A stretch of 64,000 nt of DNA. It comes from Thiopseudomonas acetoxidans (lineage in GTDB: Bacteria; Pseudomonadota; Gammaproteobacteria; Pseudomonadales; Pseudomonadaceae). Under the pieces are notes generated by a model. That model was not told the origin of the DNA, did no database searches, and saw only the letters and a program-made list of their open reading frames with translations. Made by a program: the position numbers and the translations under genes. The stretch covers positions 1 through 64,000 of the forward strand of contig NZ_JAUCDY010000003.1 of assembly GCF_030362935.1 (NCBI RefSeq). Reading direction: 5' to 3'. Positions 9,652 through 18,800 of the stretch are shown here, piece by piece (position 1 is the stretch's first letter; the number at the start of each line of letters is the position of its first letter).

Positions 9652-10806
9652 ATGCCCTATTGGCGCTTATCCAATTTTTATTTCTTTTACTTTGCTCTGT
9701 TAGGTGCAATAGCGCCGTATGTGCCGTTATATTTTGCGCACTTGGGTTTTAGTCCTGCACGCATTGGTGAGCTGGTAGCTATGCCGATGGTGATGCGTTG
9801 CTTGGCACCGAATTTATGGGGTTGGTTAGGAGATAAGACCGGACAGCGTTTACGTATTATACGCTGGGGTGCTTTGTTGACACTGCTTGGGTTTAGCCTG
9901 ATTTTTATCAGTAAAAGCTATGCTTGGCTGGCATTGGTGATGTTCGTACATGCGTTTTTCTGGCACGCGATTTTGCCACAGTTTGAAGTCATTACCTTTG
10001 AGCACTTGAGTCAGCGCCCGCAAGACTACAGTCGTATCCGTCTATGGGGTTCGGTGGGTTTTATTGTTACGGTAGTGCTGCTGGGTTATGTATTTGTTGA
10101 TTTGGGTTTGGGTAGTTTTCCGTGGCTGGTTTGTTTAATCATGCTGGGGATTTGGCTTAGCAGTCTGCTAGTTCCCAAAGCGAAAACCCAAGCCGCGCGC
10201 CTTCAAAGTCAGGTTGGCTATGGGTTTTTCAGCTATTTGCAGCAGCGCCCGATAGGGGCGTTTTATTTGGCCGTTATGTTGATGCAAATCTCCCACGGCC
10301 CGTATTATACGTTTTTGTCAGTGTATTTAACGGAGTTGGGTTATAGCCGCAGTGCAGTAGGCTGGCTTTGGTCGTTGGGTGTGCTGGCTGAAATTGGCTT
10401 GTTTATTTATATGCCCAAATTGTTGTTGCGTTTTAGTCTGCGACACGTATTGTTAGCGAGTTTTGCCCTAGCCGCCGTGCGTTGGTTAGCCTTAGGTTAT
10501 CTGGCGGATCAATTGTTATGCTTGATTGTGATCCAGATTTTACATGCGGCAACCTTTGGCAGTTTTCACGCTGCGGCAATGCAGTTTGTTCAGCGTCAGT
10601 TCCCTAGCAACAGGCAAGGGCAGGGGCAAGCGCTGTATGTGTCATTATCTGGTGTGGGTGCAGCTATTGGTGCACTCTATGCAGGCTATATGTGGAGTGC
10701 GGCGGGCGCGGCAGGAACTTTTGCTGTCGCAGCTGGCGCTGCTACTATGGCGTTGATTATTGTGTGGATGGGATTAACCGAGCATCGAAATGGACAAACA
10801 GCGTAA
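9652..10806 (+). CDS. MFS transporter (LacY-like / MFS_1_like)
   Basis: This ~384-residue integral membrane protein has about 12 hydrophobic segments and major-facilitator features: YFALLGAIAPYVPLYFAHLGF at helix 1 (read in parts), then NLWGWLGDKTGQRLRI in the loop between helices 2 and 3. The substrate is unknown. Its place between aroC and the methionine-salvage genes is conserved in Pseudomonas (PA1682, from memory). No clear ribosome site is visible; ATG 9652 or the in-frame TTG 9646 may be used. The 3' end overlaps mtnB by 17 bases. Confidence 0.85.
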   Translation: MPYWRLSNFYFFYFALLGAIAPYVPLYFAHLGFSPARIGELVAMPMVMRCLAPNLWGWLGDKTGQRLRIIRWGALLTLLGFSLIFISKSYAWLALVMFVHAFFWHAILPQFEVITFEHLSQRPQDYSRIRLWGSVGFIVTVVLLGYVFVDLGLGSFPWLVCLIMLGIWLSSLLVPKAKTQAARLQSQVGYGFFSYLQQRPIGAFYLAVMLMQISHGPYYTFLSVYLTELGYSRSAVGWLWSLGVLAEIGLFIYMPKLLLRFSLRHVLLASFALAAVRWLALGYLADQLLCLIVIQILHAATFGSFHAAAMQFVQRQFPSNRQGQGQALYVSLSGVGAAIGALYAGYMWSAAGAAGTFAVAAGAATMALIIVWMGLTEHRNGQTA

Positions 10807-11410
10807 ACATCTAACCCAGCAAATTATCCAAGCTGGACAATTTTTATACCGTCAGGGTTGGTCGCCAGCGACCAGCAGTAATTATTCAACGCGCTTATCA
10901 GCCGAGCAGGCGTTATTGACGGTGTCAGGTCGGCATAAAGGAGAGTTAACGGCTGAAGATGTACTCGTCGTTGACTGGCAGGGGCAAAGCTTGGAAGAAG
11001 GTAAGAAACCCTCAGCCGAAACCTTGCTGCATACGCAGCTATATCAGTGGCGTGCCGAGATTGGCGCTGTATTGCATACCCATTCTAACGATGCCTGTGT
11101 GCTGTCGTTATTAGAGCAGAGCACAGAGTTGCGCTTACATGGCTATGAACTGCAAAAAGCATTTACCGGCTATACCACACATGAGTCGACTCTGGTGGTG
11201 CCGATTTTTGCTAATGACCAGACGATTCCTCGTTTAGCAACGCAAGTGCAACAGTGGTTGGATACACATCCTGACTGTGTTGGTTACTTAATCCGTGGTC
11301 ATGGCTTGTATACCTGGGGCGCACAAATGAGCGATGCGCTGCGGCATATTGAGGCTTTTGAGGCCTTGTTTGCCTGTGAGTTGAAGCTAAGAGCGCTCAG
11401 AGCTGTTTAA
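10790..11410 (+). CDS. mtnB: Methylthioribulose-1-phosphate dehydratase
   Basis: MtnB is a zinc class-II-aldolase-like enzyme of the methionine salvage pathway that dehydrates 5-methylthioribulose-1-phosphate. The 206-residue product shows an N-terminal GWSPATSSNYSTRL segment, VSGRHKGELTAEDVLVVD, the metal ligands in VLHTHSNDACVLS and a third His in LIRGHGLYTWG. It overlaps the MFS gene by 17 bases and is followed by mtnD and mtnC, which confirms the pathway over a generic aldolase call. Confidence 0.94.
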   Translation: MDKQRKHLTQQIIQAGQFLYRQGWSPATSSNYSTRLSAEQALLTVSGRHKGELTAEDVLVVDWQGQSLEEGKKPSAETLLHTQLYQWRAEIGAVLHTHSNDACVLSLLEQSTELRLHGYELQKAFTGYTTHESTLVVPIFANDQTIPRLATQVQQWLDTHPDCVGYLIRGHGLYTWGAQMSDALRHIEAFEALFACELKLRALRAV

Positions 11411-11457
11411 GCTGCCGCTTGAAAACCCAATTAAAACATTAGGATAATGGTGCTTGT

Positions 11458-12003
11458 ATGAGTCATTTATGTGTTTATCACAGCAGTAGCCCAAAACAAC
11501 CGGTGAAACTGTTAAATCATCTGGAAGATATTAGCAGTGCGCTGGCGGAAATAGGTGTTCGCTTTGAACGTTGGCAGGCCAATCAGCCGATCACTGCGCA
11601 GTCCACAACCGAGGAAGTGTTAGCGGCTTATCGAGACGACATTGAGCGCTTAAAGCAAGAAGGGGGCTATGTGGCAGTCGATGTCATCAGCGTAGATGAA
11701 CAGCATCCGCAAAAAACTGAATTACGCGCGAAGTTTCTTGAAGAGCACACACACAACGAGGATGAAGTACGGTTTTTCGTTGCTGGACGTGGTTTGTTTA
11801 ATCTGCATGTCGATGAGCAGGTTTACTCTGTGTTGTGCGAGCGGGGTGATTTGATTTCCGTACCAGCGGGTGCCAAGCATTGGTTTGATATGGGTGAGCA
11901 TCCGCGCTTTACGGCGATTCGTTTGTTTAATAACCCCGAAGGTTGGGTGGCGCACTATACGGGTGATACGGTTACGGCGCTTTATCCACTGCTGGAGGAC
12001 TAA
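11458..12003 (+). CDS. mtnD: Acireductone dioxygenase
   Basis: This 181-residue ARD-family cupin uses Fe(II) or Ni(II) to cleave the acireductone intermediate of methionine salvage; the iron form yields the 2-oxo acid that is transaminated to methionine. The metal-binding cupin motif is [16 protein letters not shown], with the fourth ligand His in [11 protein letters not shown]. It stands between mtnB and mtnC, with only two bases before the next gene. Confidence 0.95.
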   Translation: MSHLCVYHSSSPKQPVKLLNHLEDISSALAEIGVRFERWQANQPITAQSTTEEVLAAYRDDIERLKQEGGYVAVDVISVDEQHPQKTELRAKFLEEHTHNEDEVRFFVAGRGLFNLHVDEQVYSVLCERGDLISVPAGAKHWFDMGEHPRFTAIRLFNNPEGWVAHYTGDTVTALYPLLED

Positions 12004-12005
12004 AC

Positions 12006-12674
12006 GTGGCGGTACAGGCAATTCTGACGGATATCGAAGGTACGACCAGCTCGATAGGTTTTGTTTATGATGTGTTGTTTCCTTATGCCCGTGAGCGGAT
12101 GAAAGATTACGTACAGCAACACGCAGCAGAGTTGAACGAGCAACTGGAGGCGGTGCGTCTTGAAGCGCAAGAGCCGGAGGCTGAACCTGCTCGCGTGGCA
12201 GAAATTTTAGTGCAATGGATGGCTGAAGATCGCAAAGCGACGGTTTTAAAAGACGTGCAGGGTAAAATCTGGCGTGAAGGTTATCTCAGTGGTGCGTTGC
12301 AAGGTCATGTATATGCTGATGCCGTGAATGCATTGCAGCAATGGCATGCGATGGGTTTACAGCTGTATGTGTACTCATCAGGTTCGATTGAGGCGCAGAA
12401 ACTGATTTTTGGTTACAGCGTGGCGGGTGATTTAACGCCGCTATTTACGGGCTATTTTGACACCACCAGCGGCGCAAAGCGTGAGCGGGAGTCCTATCAA
12501 CGTATCGCCGAGGCTATAGACAAGCCTGTAGACAGTATTTTGTTTTTATCGGATGTTGTGCAAGAGCTTGATGCAGCGAGGGCAGCGGGCATGCAAACCT
12601 GTGGTCTTGCGCGTGAGGGAGGAGTATTAGGCGATCATCAAACAGTAGCCAGTTTTGCTGAGGTGAAAATCTAA
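12006..12674 (+). CDS. mtnC: Enolase-phosphatase E1
   Basis: MtnC is a bifunctional HAD-superfamily enzyme that enolises and then dephosphorylates 2,3-diketo-5-methylthiopentyl-1-phosphate. The 222-residue protein has the family start [23 protein letters not shown] (in two parts; nucleophile Asp in DIEGT), [15 protein letters not shown] and the [17 protein letters not shown] motif. A GTG at 12006, two bases after the mtnD stop, is the only sensible start. Confidence 0.95.
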   Translation: MAVQAILTDIEGTTSSIGFVYDVLFPYARERMKDYVQQHAAELNEQLEAVRLEAQEPEAEPARVAEILVQWMAEDRKATVLKDVQGKIWREGYLSGALQGHVYADAVNALQQWHAMGLQLYVYSSGSIEAQKLIFGYSVAGDLTPLFTGYFDTTSGAKRERESYQRIAEAIDKPVDSILFLSDVVQELDAARAAGMQTCGLAREGGVLGDHQTVASFAEVKI

Positions 12675-12690
12675 ACCCGAAAACTTAAAT

Positions 12691-12716
12691 ATACTTGACT
12701 TGTTTGGTAGGTCTTT
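12691..12716 (+). promoter_or_regulatory. Candidate promoter with type-1-like IscR site upstream of nfuA
   Basis: The stretch ATACTTGACTTGTTTGGTAG followed by GTCTTT resembles type-1 IscR operators (ATANTTGACY..., C/G-rich centre, ...TAT) and contains a -35-like TTGACT. It lies ~120 bases before nfuA. IscR control of nfuA is reported in P. aeruginosa. The match is partial and by eye. Confidence 0.4.
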
Positions 12717-12835
12717 ATTTTTACCTGATTTCTGCGTACACTGTGCACACTCTTACCCATTAGTGGGTGCTGGGGTTTTCATAAAAATACAAAACTTCAG
12801 CGGCCAGACATGAATGAATCTTCCGAGGAATTACG

Positions 12836-13420
12836 ATGAGCATTATCACCATCACAGACGCAGCACAGGCTTATCTTGCTGAGTTGTTAAGCAAACAAAA
12901 CACTCCGGGAATTGGCGTGCGTATTTTCATTACCCAGCCTGGTAGTCAGTATGCGGAAACCTGTTTATCTTATTGCAAGCCCGACGATCAGAACCCAGAG
13001 GATGAGATCATTGGTTATGCGGACTTTACCGCATGGATTGATCGTCCCAGCATTCCTTTTTTAGAGGATGCCGTTGTTGACTTTACAACCGACAAAATGG
13101 GCGGGCAGCTGACCATCAAAGCCCCTAATGCCAAGTTGCCAATGGTAAACGATGATAGCCCGCTTGAAGATAAGGTTAACTACTACATTCAAACTGAAAT
13201 CAATCCGGGTTTAGCCAGCCACGGCGGTCAGGTGAGTTTGGTGGATATTGACAAGGGCATAGCTATTTTGCGCTTTGGTGGCGGCTGTCAGGGCTGTGGT
13301 CAAGCGGATCTGACTTTAAAGGAAGGTATTGAAAAAACTTTAATGGAGCGTTTGCCAGAAATTAAGGGCGTGCGTGATGTTACGGATCACACCTACCGCG
13401 AGAATGCCTACTACCGCTAG
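12836..13420 (+). CDS. nfuA: Fe-S biogenesis protein NfuA
   Basis: NfuA carries and delivers 4Fe-4S clusters to client proteins. The 194-residue product has an N-terminal degenerate A-type scaffold domain (about 1-95) and a C-terminal Nfu domain with the cluster-binding CQGC (C151 and C154) inside [16 protein letters not shown]. Length and the terminal [11 protein letters not shown] agree with the gammaproteobacterial family. A GAGGAATTACG ribosome site precedes the ATG. Confidence 0.96.
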   Translation: MSIITITDAAQAYLAELLSKQNTPGIGVRIFITQPGSQYAETCLSYCKPDDQNPEDEIIGYADFTAWIDRPSIPFLEDAVVDFTTDKMGGQLTIKAPNAKLPMVNDDSPLEDKVNYYIQTEINPGLASHGGQVSLVDIDKGIAILRFGGGCQGCGQADLTLKEGIEKTLMERLPEIKGVRDVTDHTYRENAYYR

Positions 13421-13583
13421 TTGTACGATTGAGTTCGACCTTAGTGTTTTGTTATTGCGCTAACCCGTTGTAGTGCTTATAGTTATTTAGTTGATTTGTG
13501 TTGCAAAAAACTGTTTTGCTACTGTTCAAATCAACCTGTGCATGTTAAAAGCTGTGCAAAACACTAATTAAAGGGATATATAG

Positions 13584-13868
13584 ATGACCAAATCTGAGTT
13601 GGTTGAGCGTATGGCAACCAAGCAAGACCAATTGTCAGTGCGCGATATAGAACTGGCAGTAAAAACTTTGCTGGAACAAATGACCCAGGCTTTGGCAGAT
13701 GGAAAACGTATAGAAATACGTGGCTTTGGTAGTTTTTCACTAAATTATCGCGCGCCTCGCACAGGGCGTAATCCAAAGACGGGCGAGTCGGTGGTGCTGG
13801 AAGGTAAGCACGTGCCGCACTTTAAACCGGGCAAAGAACTGCGCGAACGTGTGAACACAGTTAAGTAG
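13584..13868 (+). CDS. ihfB: Integration host factor subunit beta
   Basis: IHF-beta pairs with IHF-alpha to bend DNA at specific sites in promoters, origins and recombination loci. The 94-residue protein has [11 protein letters not shown] and the minor-groove arm [12 protein letters not shown]. In Pseudomonas, ihfB usually follows rpsA; here nfuA is upstream and rpsA is absent, so a 163-bp gap must hold its promoter. The LapA-domain gene starts 14 bases downstream, as in Pseudomonas. Confidence 0.95.
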   Translation: MTKSELVERMATKQDQLSVRDIELAVKTLLEQMTQALADGKRIEIRGFGSFSLNYRAPRTGRNPKTGESVVLEGKHVPHFKPGKELRERVNTVK

Positions 13869-13882
13869 AAACTGAGAATATT

Positions 13883-14197
13883 ATGCAAAAAATAAAACGC
13901 GCCATTGTGTTTGTTTTCTTATTGGCTGTTGCTGTAGTGGTTTTGTTATTTACTATGGAAAACAGACAGTTGGTACACCTGTCACTTATGGGTCAGCTAA
14001 CACCTGATTTGCCTTTGGCTTTATTTGTATTGGTGGTCTTTGTTTTAGGTTTGATAGTGGGTTTTGCGATAAATTGGTTGCGTAGCAAAGGGCTGGAATA
14101 TAAATGTCGCAAACAAGCTAAACAGATCGATAGACTCAAATCTGAACAAAAAAGCACTCAAGAAAAATCAAACTTGCCAGAAATCAGCCACAGCTAA
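13883..14197 (+). CDS. LapA-domain (DUF1049) inner-membrane protein
   Basis: This 104-residue protein has two hydrophobic segments (about 6-25 and 45-66) around the ENRQLVHLSLMGQLTPDLPLAL loop, then a charged cytoplasmic coiled tail (SKGLEYKCRKQAKQIDRLKSE). This is the lipopolysaccharide-assembly LapA/YciS pattern. It shares a likely operon with ihfB. Its stop codon overlaps the stop of the convergent phosphate transporter. Confidence 0.85.
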   Translation: MQKIKRAIVFVFLLAVAVVVLLFTMENRQLVHLSLMGQLTPDLPLALFVLVVFVLGLIVGFAINWLRSKGLEYKCRKQAKQIDRLKSEQKSTQEKSNLPEISHS

Positions 14198-15849
14198 GGC
14201 TGCTGCGCTTTCAAGCGGCTCTTGTTCAGCTCATCAGCCGCCTCCAGAGCAGGGTAGACGGTTGAGCAAATGTGCGAATGGATGCGCTTTAAATCCCGAA
14301 TGATATCCAAATGCAGCGAGCTGGTTTCTAGGCTGGCTAAGCGCTCCTCTCTAAGTCTCTTCATATGGTTTTTTGCAGCTTTTAGCTCAAGTTCACGCAT
14401 GTGAGATTTTTGTGCTAATAGCATGCGCGCCGATTTTACATCTCCTGACAAAAATACGGTCATAGCCAACTTAAGGTTGTTGACCACGATACTGTGGAAC
14501 TCAACTATTTCTTGCGCGCCCTCATCGGAAAACTGCAGCTGATGTTTGATTTTTTTGCTGGCTAATTCCATCAAGTTTTTATCAATAATATCGCCGATAT
14601 GTTCAAGGTTAATCGATAGGCTATGGATTTCCATAGCGCGTCTATTTTCGTGATCCTCAAGGCTGTTCTGGGTGATTTTAACCACATATAGTTTGATGGT
14701 TTCATGCAGGCGGTCGACAGAGTCATCCATCTGTGAGATTTGCGCCACTAGCTTGCGGTCGTTAGTCATAATGGCAGTAATGGTGTTTTGCAGCATCTGC
14801 TCAATCAGATCGCCCATGCGCAGGGTTTCACGTGTCGCGCAGGAGAGTGCGATAGCCGGATTACTAAGAGCTTGTTTATCAAGATAGATAGGTGTGGCTG
14901 GATCGTTGGTTATTTTCTTATCAGGCAGTAAACGTTCTAACAGCTTGGCAACTAAGCCCAGCGGAAGCAGAAAAATAAGCGCCATTACGAGGTTGAATAA
15001 AACATGGAAGTTGGCTGTTAGGCGCGCGGGGTTGCTATCAAAGGCCGCCAAGGGCTCGGCGATAAAAGGTAATAAAGGTAAGAAAATTAAGCAGCCCAGC
15101 ATACGGTTAAATAGATTACCCAGCGGCATACGTTTGTTGGCAGGATTAGCACTGCTCAAACCTTCCAGCAAGGGATTGAAGGCGCTGCCTAGGTTGGCGC
15201 CTAGCACCAACGCCATCGAAGCCAGTGGCGTAACCAGTCCAGAGGCAGCAAGTGACATGGTCAATAAAACCGTAGCAACGCTGGAGTGGGCAGCCCAGGT
15301 CAGTATTGCGGCCACGAAAAGAGTCAATACGGGCTCGTCCGCCATAGCATTAAATAATTGCTGTGCGGTGGCTGAGTTTTGTACCGGTGTTAAGCTGTCA
15401 ACCAATAAACCCAGTGATAACAGCATCAAGCCTAGGCCGATAGCGACACGTCCTAAGTCTTTAAACAGCGTTTGTTTGCTGCGTTTAAATACAGCATAAC
15501 CCGTAATTATCAGCAGCGGAGAAAGGGCGGACGCATCAAAGGAAAGCACCTGCACGATGAGAGTCGTGCCTACGTTAGCGCCGAGCATAACGGCCAGTGC
15601 TGGCGCTAGGGCAACAACACCGCTGGCAGAGAAGGAGCTGAGCATTAAAGCTGTAGCGGTGCTGCTTTGTAAAATGGCGGTAACGCCAATACCGGTTGTA
15701 AAAGCCTGGATAGGATTTTTTAATACTTTGCCCAGCCAGCGTCTCAGGCGTGTACCAAAAGCGCGCACTATGCCTGTGTTGACCATGTGCAGGCCCCACA
15801 GAAGTAAGGCTACACCGCCAGCAATGTTTAAAATAATTTTGGCGCCCAT
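14194..15849 (-). CDS. Na/Pi-cotransporter family protein with PhoU-like tail
   Basis: This 551-residue membrane protein has the duplicated NptA/PNaS repeat, each with a QSSTA-type motif: TAILQSSTATALMLSSFSA (about 59-77) and the weaker WAAHSSVATVLLTMSLAAS. The C-terminal ~200 residues form a helical PhoU-like domain (DLIEQMLQNTITAI, then LEHIGDIIDKNLMELA). Family members import phosphate with sodium, or export it as E. coli YjbB does. The gene stands alone on the minus strand, convergent with lapA. Confidence 0.87.
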   Translation of the reverse strand: MGAKIILNIAGGVALLLWGLHMVNTGIVRAFGTRLRRWLGKVLKNPIQAFTTGIGVTAILQSSTATALMLSSFSASGVVALAPALAVMLGANVGTTLIVQVLSFDASALSPLLIITGYAVFKRSKQTLFKDLGRVAIGLGLMLLSLGLLVDSLTPVQNSATAQQLFNAMADEPVLTLFVAAILTWAAHSSVATVLLTMSLAASGLVTPLASMALVLGANLGSAFNPLLEGLSSANPANKRMPLGNLFNRMLGCLIFLPLLPFIAEPLAAFDSNPARLTANFHVLFNLVMALIFLLPLGLVAKLLERLLPDKKITNDPATPIYLDKQALSNPAIALSCATRETLRMGDLIEQMLQNTITAIMTNDRKLVAQISQMDDSVDRLHETIKLYVVKITQNSLEDHENRRAMEIHSLSINLEHIGDIIDKNLMELASKKIKHQLQFSDEGAQEIVEFHSIVVNNLKLAMTVFLSGDVKSARMLLAQKSHMRELELKAAKNHMKRLREERLASLETSSLHLDIIRDLKRIHSHICSTVYPALEAADELNKSRLKAQQP

Positions 15850-15949
15850 AGCGGTGTCCGGCTGAGAGATAAGATTGCTTACAGCTTTGACTATGAGGCT
15901 TGGCTAGCAAGAAGAAAATGCCACATCAGTAGTAGAAAATAGGCAATAA

Positions 15950-15978
15950 AAAACCCCTAACCGAAGTTAGGGGTTTTT
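15950..15978 (-). terminator. Intrinsic terminator of aceA
   Basis: The stem AACCCCTAAC / GTTAGGGGTT with a CGAA loop is flanked by an A-run on the plus-strand left and a T-run on the right, so it can work in both directions. It begins about 27 bases after the aceA stop and separates aceA from the phosphate transporter promoter. Confidence 0.88.
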
Positions 15979-16004
15979 GTGCAGCACTCTGAAACAGTTA
16001 CAAC

Positions 16005-17606
16005 TTAAACGTTGTCGAACTGGTTCATGGTGTTGTCTTCGCCGCTTGCTTTCAGCGCTGCGTCACCGGAGAAGTACTCTTTATGAGTATCACCGATGTC
16101 AGAACCCGCCATGTTCTGGTGACGAACACAGGCAATGCCTTGGCGGATTTCTTTACGCTGAACACCTTCAACGTACGCCAACATGCCTTCTTCACCGAAG
16201 TAGCCTTTAGCGAGGTTGTCAGTTGACAGCGCCGCAGTGTGGTACGTAGGCAGAGTGATCAAGTGGTGGAAGATACCCGCTTCGCGCGCTGCATCTTTCT
16301 GGAAGCTCTGGATGCGTGCATCAGCTTCGTTACACAGGTCAGTACCGTCGTAGTCAGCACTCATCAGGCGGTCACGATCGTACTTGGATACGTCTTTACC
16401 AGCAGCTACCCAGTCATCGTACACTTGCTGACGGAAGTTCAGAGTCCAGTTGAATGATGGGCTGTTGTTGTAAACCAGTTTCGCATCAGGAACAACTTTA
16501 CGGATCTCGTTAACCATTTCAGCGATCTGGCCAACGTGTGGTTTCTCAGTTTCGATCCACAGTAAGTCAGCACCGTTCTGCAGTGAAGTGATGCAGTCCA
16601 GAACAACGCGATCAAAACCAGTGCCTTCGCGGAACTGGAATAAGCCGCTGGCTAAGCGCTTAGGCTTGAGCAGTTTGCCGTTAGATTTGATAACAACGTC
16701 GCCGTTCTCGATTTCGCTAGCATCATTGATGTAGTCGCCATCTAGGAAGCTGTTGTACTTATCGCCCAAGTCGCCCGGCTCATTAGTCACAGCAATTTGC
16801 TTGGTCAGGCCAGCACCTAGGGAGTCAGTACGAGCAACGATAATGCCGTCGTCAACACCTAACTCTAGGAACGCATAACGCAGTGCGTTAATTTTGGCGA
16901 TGAAGTCAGCGTGCGGAACAGTTACTTTACCGTCCTGGTGACCACACTGCTTCTCGTCAGAAACTTGGTTTTCGATCTGTAGGGCACAGGCACCTGCTTC
17001 GATCATTTGCTTAGCCATCAAGTAGGTGGCTTCTTCGTTACCGAAACCAGCATCGATGTCTGCAATAATTGGCACAACGTGCGTTTCGAAGTTTTCAATT
17101 TGGTCTAGAATCTTAGCTTCTTCGGCTTTGTCGCCTTCTTTACGTGCTTTGTCTAGCGCGGTGAACAGCATGTCGAGTTCACGGGTGTCGGCTTGACGTA
17201 AGAAGGTGTAGAGCTCTTCGATCAGGTGTGCAACAGAGTTTTTCTCGTGCATGGACTGGTCAGGCAGTGGGCCGAACTCAGAGCGCAGTGCAGCAACCAT
17301 CCAACCGGAGAGGTAGAGGTAGCGCTTGTTGGTGGTTTTTAAGTGTTTTTTGATGGCAATCAGCTTTTGCTGACCAATAAAACCGTGCCAGCAACCCAGT
17401 GATTGGGTGTACTTGGAGGTGTCAGCATCATACTCAGCCATGTCTTTGCGCATGATGGCTGCAGTGTACTTGGCGATATCTAAACCTGTTTTAAAACGGT
17501 TCTGGTAACGCATACGAGCGGCAAACTCTGGGTTAATCGCCTTCCAGCTGCTACCAGCTTTTTCTACAACAGCGGCAATTGCCTTAATTTCGTTCTGATA
17601 TGACAT
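16005..17606 (-). CDS. aceA: Isocitrate lyase
   Basis: AceA cleaves isocitrate to glyoxylate and succinate, the first step of the glyoxylate shunt. The 533-residue protein is of the longer Pseudomonas type, with the catalytic cysteine in DEKQCGHQDGKVTV (about C221), IADIDAGFGNEEATYLM and WIETEKPHVGQI. The ATG at 17606 has an AAGGA site 8 bases upstream and gives the family N-terminus MSYQNEIKAI; an upstream in-frame ATG at 17642 is less likely. The downstream minus-strand genes match PA2634-PA2629 in PAO1 (from memory). Confidence 0.96.
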   Translation of the reverse strand: MSYQNEIKAIAAVVEKAGSSWKAINPEFAARMRYQNRFKTGLDIAKYTAAIMRKDMAEYDADTSKYTQSLGCWHGFIGQQKLIAIKKHLKTTNKRYLYLSGWMVAALRSEFGPLPDQSMHEKNSVAHLIEELYTFLRQADTRELDMLFTALDKARKEGDKAEEAKILDQIENFETHVVPIIADIDAGFGNEEATYLMAKQMIEAGACALQIENQVSDEKQCGHQDGKVTVPHADFIAKINALRYAFLELGVDDGIIVARTDSLGAGLTKQIAVTNEPGDLGDKYNSFLDGDYINDASEIENGDVVIKSNGKLLKPKRLASGLFQFREGTGFDRVVLDCITSLQNGADLLWIETEKPHVGQIAEMVNEIRKVVPDAKLVYNNSPSFNWTLNFRQQVYDDWVAAGKDVSKYDRDRLMSADYDGTDLCNEADARIQSFQKDAAREAGIFHHLITLPTYHTAALSTDNLAKGYFGEEGMLAYVEGVQRKEIRQGIACVRHQNMAGSDIGDTHKEYFSGDAALKASGEDNTMNQFDNV

Positions 17607-17993
17607 GGTCAATCCTTCATAGAGTGTATTGGGTTGCCCCACAACCTGCTATCGCTGGATGTTAAATTGCGGGTAAGCTCGCCGCTGCTTGCCGGTTTTG
17701 TCTGGAGAGTGTTGAGCTGAAGAGGGAAGGCTGAGTAGCATGTTAAAGACTACCCAATATGCTTTTGCTTCCACGTCCCTCAGGACAACAACGTTCCAGT
17801 CGCAACCTCGACATGCTTTCTTGTGGAAAGAATGAACACAAATCAACTTGGCAATTCATCAGGCTGATTTGGAGGCAAAAGCCTCTGGCTAGCGGGAGCG
17901 GGCATATGATGCGCTTTCATAAAGCGTTCGTCAAATATTTTTGTAGTGTTTCTGCTCAGGCACTACAAGAAAGCACAATGTCGTTAAGTATTA
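17607..17993. other. aceA upstream region
   Basis: This 387-bp gap must carry the aceA promoter on the minus strand. I see a short palindrome GCTTTCATAAAGC near 17919 but no well-matched promoter or operator. Small open frames on both strands here lack ribosome sites and family features. Confidence 0.5.
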
Positions 17994-18800
17994 TTAATCT
18001 AAAAGTTCAACTTTGATGCGTAAATCATTGTTGTTACTGCTATATATTTTGCTTCTTGAGAGTGCGTCGCGACTGTTTGAGTTTTGTTGAGCGTCAATAC
18101 TGCTGACGCTGATCCACTCATTTAAGCGTCCAGAAATGCGTGTGTTGGTTGATTGGGTTTCGGTGATATGTTGCTGCTGAGCATTGAGGCGGTCGTCCTG
18201 ATTGCTTAGCTCTAGGGTTACCCAATCACCTTGTACGGTAGCGGTTACATAAAAGCCTTGGGTAAGGTTGCGCTGGCTGGTTTGTTGTTGTGGCTGGCCA
18301 TGTTGATTCAGCGCCCAGTGTTTTTCTTGTATTTGTTGGCCTGTTTGCACCAAGGCGGCCGAACCCTCAAGCGTCTGTACGCTGCGTACGCCGGTGTTTT
18401 GTTTTTGGCTATTGTAGCGTTTGACTTCTACTCTGTTACTGCCACCTTGACCTATCACCACCTCGCCTTGTTTGCCTTTAATGCGGCCCTGCGCATCAAG
18501 CTGACTGTCACGACTGATGCTGCTACCTTGCGTATCTACGCTGATAAGTAAACGACGGGCTGGAGTGTCGATTTGCTCAATCAGCTGTTTGATTTCTTCA
18601 ATTTTCTTGTCGTCTGCCTGAATAATTAATTGATAACCCCACTCAGTGGCACGCTCGTAGGGTTCCATAAAGGAGTTAATTACCGGCAACAGCTCAGCTG
18701 CAGTGCGATGCTTAAGTTCAATCACTTCGGTTTTTGCGTGGGATAAACTGATAAATAACGCCAATACTATGCTGACGCTAACCTGCAATATCTTGGTCAT
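17994..18800 (-). CDS. Exported protein with secretin N-terminal short domain
   Basis: This 268-residue protein has a signal peptide (MTKILQVSVSIVLALFISLS, cleaved after SHA) and then a NolW/secretin-type short domain: VIELKHRTAAELLPVINSFM and IIQADDKKIEEIKQLIEQID (about 25-75). The rest is Gln- and Ser-rich without clear domains. It lacks the secretin pore domain, so it is not a complete outer-membrane channel. I chose ATG 18800 with an AAGGA site. It overlaps the upstream DUF7931-like gene by 4 bases. Its role is unknown. Confidence 0.75.
   Translation of the reverse strand: MTKILQVSVSIVLALFISLSHAKTEVIELKHRTAAELLPVINSFMEPYERATEWGYQLIIQADDKKIEEIKQLIEQIDTPARRLLISVDTQGSSISRDSQLDAQGRIKGKQGEVVIGQGGSNRVEVKRYNSQKQNTGVRSVQTLEGSAALVQTGQQIQEKHWALNQHGQPQQQTSQRNLTQGFYVTATVQGDWVTLELSNQDDRLNAQQQHITETQSTNTRISGRLNEWISVSSIDAQQNSNSRDALSRSKIYSSNNNDLRIKVELLD

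Noticed and set aside
10790..11410. mtnB as the aldolase partner (OtnC-like) of the dehydrogenase/isomerase pair at 5350-7016
   Set aside because: The class II aldolase-like gene is flanked by mtnD and mtnC and fits methionine salvage; it is over 3 kb away from the hydroxyacid pair.
14894..15499. 201-residue plus-strand open frame opposite the Na/Pi transporter
   Set aside because: It is antisense to a well-supported transporter, has no ribosome site or family features, and reflects low stop density on the other strand.
17759..18016. Small plus-strand frame (85 codons) in the aceA upstream gap
   Set aside because: No ribosome site, atypical composition and no recognisable family; it also overlaps the end of the convergent gene.
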